NCBI GenBank assembly: GCA_032622095.1
Contig: CP136067.1
Coordinates: forward strand, 59,935,899-59,999,898
DNA length: 64,000 nt
From: Siphonodentalium dalli
Taxonomy: Eukaryota > Mollusca > Scaphopoda > Gadilida > Siphonodentaliidae
Direction: 5' to 3'
The notes under the pieces were generated by a model. The model saw only the letters and a list, made by a program, of their open reading frames with translations. It had not been told where the DNA came from and did no database searches. Positions 56,794 through 64,000 of the stretch are shown here, piece by piece (the stretch's first letter is position 1; each line of letters begins with the position of its first letter). Both the position numbers and the translations under genes were made by a program.

Positions 56794-58628
56794 CTACAAT
56801 TCACATCAACACGGACCTCCAGAGAGCTTGGATCGCCACCTCTCAGGATGAACTCACCACCGTTAATACCAATTAGTGTCACTAATATGCTGGACGCCAT
56901 GCATGTCACGCCTTGTCTGAGCTGGTCACTTCATGCTCATAAAGGCGGATACCAGCTGGTTCTGGATTTCCAAACCGGCCCGGCACAGCCCTTTTCAGGG
57001 CTCCCTACCGGACCGGAAAATACCAGATCAGCACGGAAACCACGACAAAAGATGAACAAAAAAAAGAAGAAAACACCATCAAGGAAAAAAAGAGATGCCG
57101 AGAGACTAGCCGCGTGGAATAATAGTTTTCCACGTTTCGGAGTAATAGTGCAAAACATTTGTCTTGCCGGTCACGGGGTTAATAATAACGATACATAGCG
57201 CGGGAAATTAGCGTATCTAAACTTGGCGCAAGTGAGTTGTTTACGAACACGTGACAGGTGGTTAGCCAATCAGGTATCGTAATTGGTTTGGAAGGTCACG
57301 TGTTCGTAGCGAAAATTTACTTCTAGCGTGACACTCGGTCTGTCAACTTTCTTAATAATTTTAATTATTAAAAATTATGTATTCATACGATGGTATATAG
57401 TTGGAGAAAATTTTATAAATCAAAAGTCGGTTCTTCGAATTAATGGATTTAACCCCATCACGTCACATGTTTCGATTTAGGAACATTGGGTTGTTTATAT
57501 TCATGTCATTTTTGAATGAAATATGTGTTTATGGTGAAATACATGTAGAATTATATATATACATTTGAAATCGTCGGGTGTCTCTGTCATGAGTTATTGG
57601 AAGAATGTTTGGTTTTCGAATATATAAAACATATATTCAATTTGAAAGTAAAATACGGGCGTAACAAACATAACTCGGCTTAGAGATTTTTCATTGCGTA
57701 TGTTTTTGTTTTCTCAAACTGTCTGATAAAAATTAAGAACAAATATAAACGTGTCATGACAGGGTCACATCACAATTTTAAATTATTGTATTAGGTTTTA
57801 TTTTTTTCAAAACGAAATGAGGACCAGCATTTCACCCCGTAGATGGAGTTCGCACAGGTCCTGGTCACAGATTTCCGCCATGAATTAAAAAAGATATACA
57901 TAAAATGGCGGTTTTTTCTGGCCCGCGAATATGCCATTGTTACTGGGGACGCAATTTAAGGTGGTCAGGTCATACTTTGTAAATAAGTCGTCATCAATAA
58001 ATGGGGCTGAGTCGCTCGCGGCTGGTTTCCAAAAGTAGTTTTGGTGTTTGTTATTATTATTGCGTGGAGGGAAGACAGAGAAGAAGGCGACGGATGTTAC
58101 ACCAGCCAGCTCCTCCCATGCAGTCGAGATCCCGACCCAGTCTGTCCAGGAGATGGAATCACCACCACCATCGCCTCTACGACCAGACGCGGACACCTCC
58201 GACTTCATCCCGAAGACTCCGGAATACAACGAGCCGGAGCCTGCCAATCCAATATCACCGGTAACCGAACAAGAAACAGATGCCACCAGACAATGGAGAG
58301 AAAACTACAACTACATGAAAGAATCAGCTAAATATCGAGCCAGCGTAGACGAAACAATTAAGAAAGCAGAAGAGACTAGAATGAAAGCAAAGGCAATCTT
58401 AGACGAATTAGATCCACCGAAAAGTAAAAAAAAAAAAAAAAGAAGCTAAAAGCAACCAGCAAAAGCTAAACATCTCAACCTCACTTTGCCTCCGGTCAGC
58501 CTCCGCATCTGAGCAGCATCAACAGCCTCAAAAATCGATCTTCATCGAATATATCAAGAAAGGGTGAAGGGAATCGCACAATGCGTTCCGACCATCCTAC
58601 CCGGCCTGCGGCCGGAAACTACACTACA
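56794..58628 (+). pseudogene. Second unit with disrupted copy of the same protein
   Basis: Between 56850 and 57118 it encodes LSWSLHAHKGGYQLVLDFQ and the TPSRKKRDAERLAAW motif, as in unit 1. The frame is then broken by the 943-bp insertion at 57119-58061 and resumes after 58069 with DFIPKTPEYNEPE and a C-terminal helix plus poly-Lys. It lacks the acidic Asp/Ser block of unit 1. Confidence 0.65.
57119..58061. mobile_element. 943-bp insertion with 7-bp target duplication
   Basis: Bounded by GCGTGGA at 57112-57118 and 58062-58068. The left end ATAATAGTTTTCC and right end TTATTATTATT give only a short inverted match. Inside, CGAACACGTGAC and GTCACGTGTTCG (57246-57307) form an inverted repeat. 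No protein recognised; a non-autonomous DNA transposon is the likely identity. Confidence 0.6.
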
Positions 58629-60469
58629 CTTGATATGTTCTATGTGTTCGAATCGTGCATGGAGTGCATATATTACGGTGTCTGTGCTGTTTCCGGTTCA
58701 CTGATATGACATGATTCGAATACATGCATCCATTGAGTCAGAGAGACTGGTGAGATAGACAGATTAGATATATTGTGTAATTTTACTGGTCGCCATGCTT
58801 TATTCAAATTTCATATCGAGAGTGCATTGGTTTGCACACATACTCGTATATATTAGGACGATAACAGACTTGTCTACCTTCAGTGTCTGTCTAGAGTTGT
58901 ACGTGTACTTGTGTGGGATAACGTCCTTTCCATATTCGGAGACGAGGCTAGAGGGTATCCCAACTTGAAATTTACAACTGCATGCATCCCTCCGAAATGT
59001 CGAAGTATGGAAATTTCCGACCTAAAACCCCTTATTGTTGGTAATTTCGAAATTATGGCCATTTCAGTCAAAACAAAAAGTAGGAAAATATTCGACGTTT
59101 GTTTAAACAAAAACTAGCTTCGCATTTAATACTGGTTTGAAAATCCAACTATAAGAACAATTTCAACCTATTCTGGTTTGAAATTTCCAACTGTTGTTAA
59201 CTCAAGGAATGAAATTTTAAATATTGACCGTTTTACTAGTGTTGCGTTTATGTCACAATATTACAATGTCGTCAGGTGTTGTTGGAAAAAGAAAGGCCAC
59301 ATAGACACAATACTCAGGTCATACTCTCCCATGTAGTTCCGCATTACTTAGCCCTTTCTTTACTAAGTACTCATTGACGAGTAGCTCCCTTGGGAAATGC
59401 CCACATTATAGTACAAGATCGGTTGTTGAGGTTATTATCTGAACATTTCCCACCAATTAATATGAATCCTTATGCACTTGAAGTGTCTGTTTGCTGGCTA
59501 TCGTCTGTTTATATTTCCTGAACATCCCACCCCGATTAATAATTCCCGTGTATAACCGAATGAGATAATACATTCAGTAAAGAAAGGGTTAACGGTCATG
59601 CACCACGAAGATCCGATTATATTACCATATTTACATATATAGGAGACAGGTTGTGGAGCAGAAGAGAGGTTCATTCCAATCAAACAAAAATTATATATCC
59701 CGTCTGCTTTACCCCAAGTGATATTTCCGTCAAATGAGGCAAAATTTATTCCACGAGGAGAGGACTTTTAAAAAATTCGACAGATAATGTCACCATTGAC
59801 CGAATTCACGTGAACATGCAAGGATGTGTCTTCTGCTATGTTCGTAATTATATGTTCCTTCTTATTCAAGAAATAGTAGGATTATATGATATCTATGGAT
59901 TATAAAATACACATATATATGTATAGTCTCATAACAATTTCATATTTAAATTTTTTGCTTCGTTAAATGTAGACGCTTTGCACAATAGTCTCTGTATTGC
60001 CGAAACACTAGCACATTTAGGCCAAAGTGCTGTGCATTAGTTGGAAAATGAAGCTTTACCCATGTAGCTATTGTTGTGGTCTTGTGATAGCACGTGAGCT
60101 GCATCTCCCAATCGCACAAACCACAAACGTAAAGCTTATTCTAGGATAGCAGGATTATGTAACGGAATAGTCAATATATTTTATTAAATGCCCACACGTA
60201 CAAGTTCAATGGACGTAGCTAGACGGTTCCCATGGGGCGCACCTTCAAATTTCCGGCCAACTGCACCCACCCCATTGAACCAAACATCAAACTCACAGGT
60301 TCGCAGAATTCCATTTGCACCCCCTTGCAATATCCAACCTGACACACCCTAATATTGGAAAATTACCAACTATTACTGGTTGGGAAATCAAACAATGAGA
60401 ACAAATCCAACCTATATATGTTGTCAAATTAATGTTCAACTAATGCTGTGTCAGGCATGAAATTTCCAA

Positions 60470-60541
60470 CTGCTGCACTTTCTGTATACAAGTTCATTTT
60501 AATTTTTGCCACCTCACCAGGGTCGGAATTGGAGGGTATTT
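60470..60541 (+). repeat. 72-bp direct repeat, right copy
   Basis: Identical to 52088-52159 and directly joined to the end of segmental copy 2. The two copies bracket 8.3 kb. Confidence 0.85.
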
Positions 60542-60896
60542 GCTTCTTGCTGCGGTGGCATGCACCTCATTCGCAGTAGGCAAACACTTACTGTGCATGG
60601 GCAGATATTAATCTCACAAACCCTTCGTAAGCTTTTCAGCGGAATTACAGCATGCAAAAGTGTGTTGTAGGGGAGGGCTGACAGCCCTTTCATATCTTCC
60701 CGGAATAAAACATCTACATCTACATCCCAAACTCCAAACTTGTGGTGCTACCTCACTCTTATGTTCCTGAACTCCGTCGTCGCTTCCACGTCTATTACAA
60801 CCGGACGGGAGCTAGTTCCGATTGTTTTTTGGACCGCTTCCAACAATACCCGAATGTCCGAGAGTTTTTATTGGACAAATACACGCTAATTCCATA
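60542..60896 (+). other. LINE-tail-like segment and short coding-like fragment
   Basis: 60660-60718 has a small hairpin (GGGCTGACAGCCC), an AATAAA signal and an (ACATCT)n tail, like the 3' end of a non-LTR element. It is followed by an open frame to a stop at 60896 with PELRRRFHVYYNRTGASSD and PNVREFLLDKYTLIP, which I do not recognise. It may be a decayed exon. Confidence 0.35.
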
Positions 60897-60997
60897 AAAC
60901 TAATGAACTTCATTGTACCTGGAATCTGCTTTAATATATGCTTGCTTATAAAATAGCGGAAAATTACCGAAACGTAAATCGTATATGTATTTCTTAG

Positions 60998-61061
60998 AAG
61001 CTACAGTGAAATCGCGTTTTGTTATATCATTGTAACTTTTTTTGTTATTTCACTGTAGCTT
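60998..61061. repeat. Hairpin with perfect 15-bp arms
   Basis: AAGCTACAGTGAAAT (60998-61012) and ATTTCACTGTAGCTT (61047-61061) are exact inverted copies with a 34-bp AT-rich loop. It may be a very small MITE. Confidence 0.6.
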
Positions 61062-61246
61062 GTCGAATGACGCCATCACTTGGTAGCTGCTTGCTACCTA
61101 TCAGCTGATCGGTGTCAGAAATTTGGGTCAACCAGGTTTGCTTTCCGTGTATTGTTTAACTTGTTGCGCTATTACAAATGAGAATGTTGCATAATTTAGC
61201 AACTTTAAGCATTAATAAGGCGCATAATAAAATGAACGACTGCAGT

Positions 61247-61380
61247 GTTTGTTTGAATACCTGAAACATTTCATTTGTGTCTGGAAATAAATATTGAAAT
61301 TTCACTCGAGCAAGCCGCTCGTGAAAACTCGATATTTCTTTCCAGACACTCATGAGATATTTCGGCATTCAAACAAAAAC
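61247..61380. mobile_element. Palindromic MITE, same family as 24252-24393
   Basis: Inverted arms of ~60 bp, with GTTTGTTTGAATACC at the left and GGCATTCAAACAAAAAC at the right. The right arm on the minus strand shares TGAATRCCGRAA and TATCTCATGAGTG with the 24-kb copy. Confidence 0.7.
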
Positions 61381-63103
61381 AAAGGCCACGCCCACAGCGG
61401 TAGTACCGCCAACAGGTAAAAAGACTTTATCCACATAAATATTGTCTCTTACCCGACATCGACTTCCGAAGTGAACATATCAGCACTTGCCCTTATGTTA
61501 ACTAGCTGAAACACTCATGTATATGAATCGTGCAAATTTTGATATTTTAAACAGATTTATTTAATTAAATATTTTTTTATTTTTTTTTCAGATTGAACTT
61601 TGTTTCTTTTAGATTGAAACTTTTAAATTGTTTTCTAATTTTTTTTTTATTTAATTTCTTTTTAAATTTAAATTTCATTGTTAGATTTTCTTTTTAGATT
61701 TTTAGATTCAAATATCTTTCACAGAAATTTAAAATTTTGAGAAAAACAATTTAAAAAGAATTAATTTTTTTTAATTTAAAAAATAAGGCCGTTATAACGT
61801 CTGCCGGGGTAACCCGAGGCACCACACCACATTTGGTTGAAATCGGTCAAGTGCTCTGGAAGAAAAATTGCAAACCGAACAGACAGACAGATCCCTGAAC
61901 TCTTCAATATATCTAAACCAGAGAACACACATTCGTTTGCCATTAAATGTGAAAATTATGACAAATGTCATGCTAAATGAAAAGCATTGTTATAATCACG
62001 GATAAATTTATAACATCATGCCGCAAATATAAATCTCAGTATATTATGTTTTGACAAAAAGTTGTTTGAATATAGCCAATTTAACACTGAATGTATGCAT
62101 GGATATAAAAATTAGGGTGAAGAAAGATGGCAGAAGAATTTTCAATGCAGCCAATGGCCGACTCGGTCGCTGATTGGTCGAAAATATCCGCTAATAATTA
62201 TTTGATTGACAGCTGTGGAAAGGTCCCTATGACACCTGGTGCCTCAGTCTAGAAAAGGTGATGCCGAGTGGCATTTAATTTGGATTCATGATGTTCCAGG
62301 AGTGTGGTTGTGAATCTCGCCTCTATATACGCGGTCTCTCATCTGTGAACTCTAAAAACTGAGAGCGTCGTGCGATATTATCATAGCTGCTGGAAGGGAC
62401 AGAATCACTCTAAATAAACCATCGAATCACTCCAACCAAACATGTAGCTTTCTCTTGCCTTAATACAGACCCGCATCTATTGAACTGCGAGTAAGTCTTA
62501 CGAGGTCATGGTTGTGTTGCTTTCTGAAATATGACCGTTGGACATTCAAATTAAATAGTGCACATAGAGCGCACGACGTGTTAATCTTCACAAACGTCTG
62601 GCATCCTAAATACTATAGATGACCGGCATCATGTAGTCCACTGATGCGGAAACCGTGTTGGTTAAAGTTTGAATACGTTGGAGTTTTCATATCACGTATT
62701 GAACACGGACCTTCCGTTTGTGCAGCAACTGAACATGAATAGAAACCACGTGGATTTGTATTGTAATAATCTGACTGATTGTATTTGAAACGCCTTATAC
62801 GTCAACAGTTATCCCATGCGGAAAATAACGTTTTTTTCATATCCTTAATAGGTATATCATTTTCCATTGTTATGTAATTGGTTTAAGAGGTTTTCATGTG
62901 AGCTCTGAATTTAAGTGCGTACAGTAATGCTGCGGATTTTCCACAAGTTTTTATGGGTCTCGCGACGTTTAACAATCTCGACAGTTGACTGCACGGGCAC
63001 TTACCCATATAAGTGGATATCAAGATGTCCCATTTGATTTGACACCATACAATTACTATCTGTATGTTCTATAATATACAAAATAACCAATGAGATCGAA
63101 CAT
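61381..63103. other. Non-coding sequence with AT-rich tract and a Helitron-like relic
   Basis: 61550-61790 is a T/A-rich tract. 61790-61890 resembles the inner part and 5' end of the Helitron family (ACATTTGGTTGAAATCGGTC, then AACAGACAGACAGATC) but lacks clear termini. 61926-63103 has no recognised feature; it may be the 5' untranslated region or promoter of the frame that starts at 63104. Confidence 0.35.
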
Positions 63104-64000
63104 ATGATTATGGGCGGCCATTCGGTCGGAAATTACATGAAATATATCCCTCTTGATTATACGAATGGTCACATAACACCGAGTGTTGAAGATATGCAGA
63201 CGCAAACAATGGTCCTACAAACAACAGGTGTAGCTACTGCATCTGGAGACTCGTCCACGTGTACACATACTGTTGAATCAAAATCCATGTCTAGTGCAAA
63301 GGAACCAAGTTCATTCGCCAATAACAACGCAGGTATTCATGTTCGTCCAACAAAATCATCCTTCGACACATTTTCTGAACGAGTACGATCAGGAGCAGTG
63401 TCTCCATTCCTAATGTCGCACCTAAATCGCATGGTTACTGCCATACACAACACAACAAAAGATGAATTTGTTAAAAGGGTTGTTTCGTCATGTGATGGAT
63501 CGGAATCGATAATGGAAAGCTTACGGCAAACTGTATTTGGTGAAATTAAAATGCTAGCATTTCCTATGGTGTCTAGTTCGATCTTAAAGCGTCGAACAAA
63601 TTCGGCAAAAGGGACAATCACAACCAAGTTGGCCACTGACATATATAACCTTCTGCAGTGCATTTTAGATGAGGATCCATACCACATAGAAGAAATGTTG
63701 AGTTCCTCAAAGAGCACTAAACTACCTACAAAATCGCTCTCATCTCATCCGAATCCAGAAACAGTTAACAACAGCCAACTTCAAAATGATTGCAATACAG
63801 CGAATGCATCGGAAACGAATTTCCCTCACAAAACTTATGGCGAACTTACTAGCATTGTCTCGTTACTGAAACAAACCTGCATGCGCATAGAAACGGATCT
63901 TACGACAACACTACCTACGATCAACGGTCGCCTGGAGTCAATTGAAATATGCATGTCTGATGTTATGCGTCGACTGCAGGAAGTTGAGGACGCCGAAACC
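63104..64000 (+). CDS. Long open frame running off the window, unrecognised protein
   Basis: 299 codons from the first in-frame ATG (63104; the previous in-frame stop is at 63035) to the window edge with no stop. The N-terminal ~75 residues are Ser/Thr-rich and probably disordered. A likely folded helical part follows (~75-185, with SGAVSPFLMSHLNRMVTAIH and TKLATDIYNLLQCILDED), then another Ser/Asn-rich linker. The last ~50 residues form a coiled-coil-like heptad region (LTSIVSLLKQTCMRIETDL, INGRLESIEICMSDVMRRL). A disordered head followed by a coiled coil is seen in ORF1 proteins of non-LTR elements, but a host gene is equally possible. An overlapping minus-strand frame (63337-63717) is a shadow. 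Confidence 0.6.
   Translation, partial: MIMGGHSVGNYMKYIPLDYTNGHITPSVEDMQTQTMVLQTTGVATASGDSSTCTHTVESKSMSSAKEPSSFANNNAGIHVRPTKSSFDTFSERVRSGAVSPFLMSHLNRMVTAIHNTTKDEFVKRVVSSCDGSESIMESLRQTVFGEIKMLAFPMVSSSILKRRTNSAKGTITTKLATDIYNLLQCILDEDPYHIEEMLSSSKSTKLPTKSLSSHPNPETVNNSQLQNDCNTANASETNFPHKTYGELTSIVSLLKQTCMRIETDLTTTLPTINGRLESIEICMSDVMRRLQEVEDAET

Larger units (their letters stand above)
55801..58628 (+). mobile_element. Two-unit insertion carrying its own reading frame
   Basis: Copy 1 shows the empty site (CCTACATC|CTTGATATG, near 40973). The insert is two head-to-tail units, each beginning CTACAATTCACA (55801 and 56794) and ending after a perfect hairpin, CCGGCC-TTC-GGCCGG in unit 1 (56764-56778), with a variant in unit 2 (58601-58613). 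No clear target duplication is visible. Head-to-tail units, a hairpin near the 3' end and no target duplication recall rolling-circle elements, but the CTRR end is absent, so the class is open. Confidence 0.65.
53864..60472 (+). repeat. Segmental duplication copy 2 (interrupted)
   Basis: Near-identical partner of copy 1. Sampled stretches differ by roughly one to three percent with few indels, so the duplication is recent. The insertion at 55801-58628 is unique to this copy; the site of copy 1's insertion is empty here at 58664-58678. Confidence 0.85.

Noticed and set aside
63337-63717. 126-codon minus-strand frame
   Set aside because: Overlaps the longer plus-strand frame, which is open over 299 codons and has a coiled-coil pattern.

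Overview
This 64 kb window is eukaryotic, and most likely from a marine invertebrate animal. It is AT-rich, full of microsatellites and nested repeats, has no operon-like gene packing and almost no long reading frames. The non-LTR retrotransposon, Helitron and PIF/Harbinger remains resemble those of lophotrochozoan (mollusc-like) genomes. The species is an inference and I cannot name it. Nearly everything recognisable is mobile DNA. The only host-gene candidates are three short first exons on the minus strand (about 1.9, 22.2 and 51.3 kb). They encode the same peptide pattern, end at the same phase-1 splice donor, and resemble the start of an ammonium transporter (AMT). One long open frame also runs off the right edge (63104 onward).

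Layout. 1-2.7 kb: mostly unique sequence with the first AMT-like exon. 2.68-13.01 kb: a cluster of about thirteen non-autonomous Helitrons, almost all on the minus strand and joined head to tail (one element's CTAG 3' end touches the next element's TC 5' end). It includes an exact 994-bp tandem duplication and a plus-strand Helitron whose empty site is preserved in the neighbouring copy. Many units carry dense TCAAGGTCA nuclear-receptor half-sites. 13.16-19.18 kb: a 6-kb fold-back element with about 1.8-kb inverted arms around an inverted minisatellite core. 19.2-32 kb: unique sequence with palindromic MITEs, a small MITE family, Harbinger transposase fragments and the second AMT-like exon. 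32.1-34.4 kb: a decayed gag-like reading frame cut by an L1/Tx1-type LINE end. 35-38.3 kb: a Harbinger-type deletion derivative with TIRs, a repeat block and a TTAA-flanked MITE.

39.0-49.6 kb and 53.9-60.5 kb are two copies of a recent segmental duplication. Each copy has one large insertion absent from the other, so each gives the other's empty site. Copy 1 holds a 6.7-kb long-TIR element (41016-47746) with a CR1/L2-type LINE end and a ~190-bp satellite inside. Copy 2 holds a 2.8-kb two-unit element (55801-58628) that encodes a basic/acidic protein and is itself hit by a 0.94-kb insertion. The third AMT-like exon lies between the copies at 51.3 kb. 60.5-64 kb: LINE-tail-like sequence, palindromes, AT-rich sequence and the open frame at the edge.

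The genes here do not form a pathway. The window is best read as a layered record of insertion, rolling-circle tandem amplification and segmental duplication around a few possible AMT exons.
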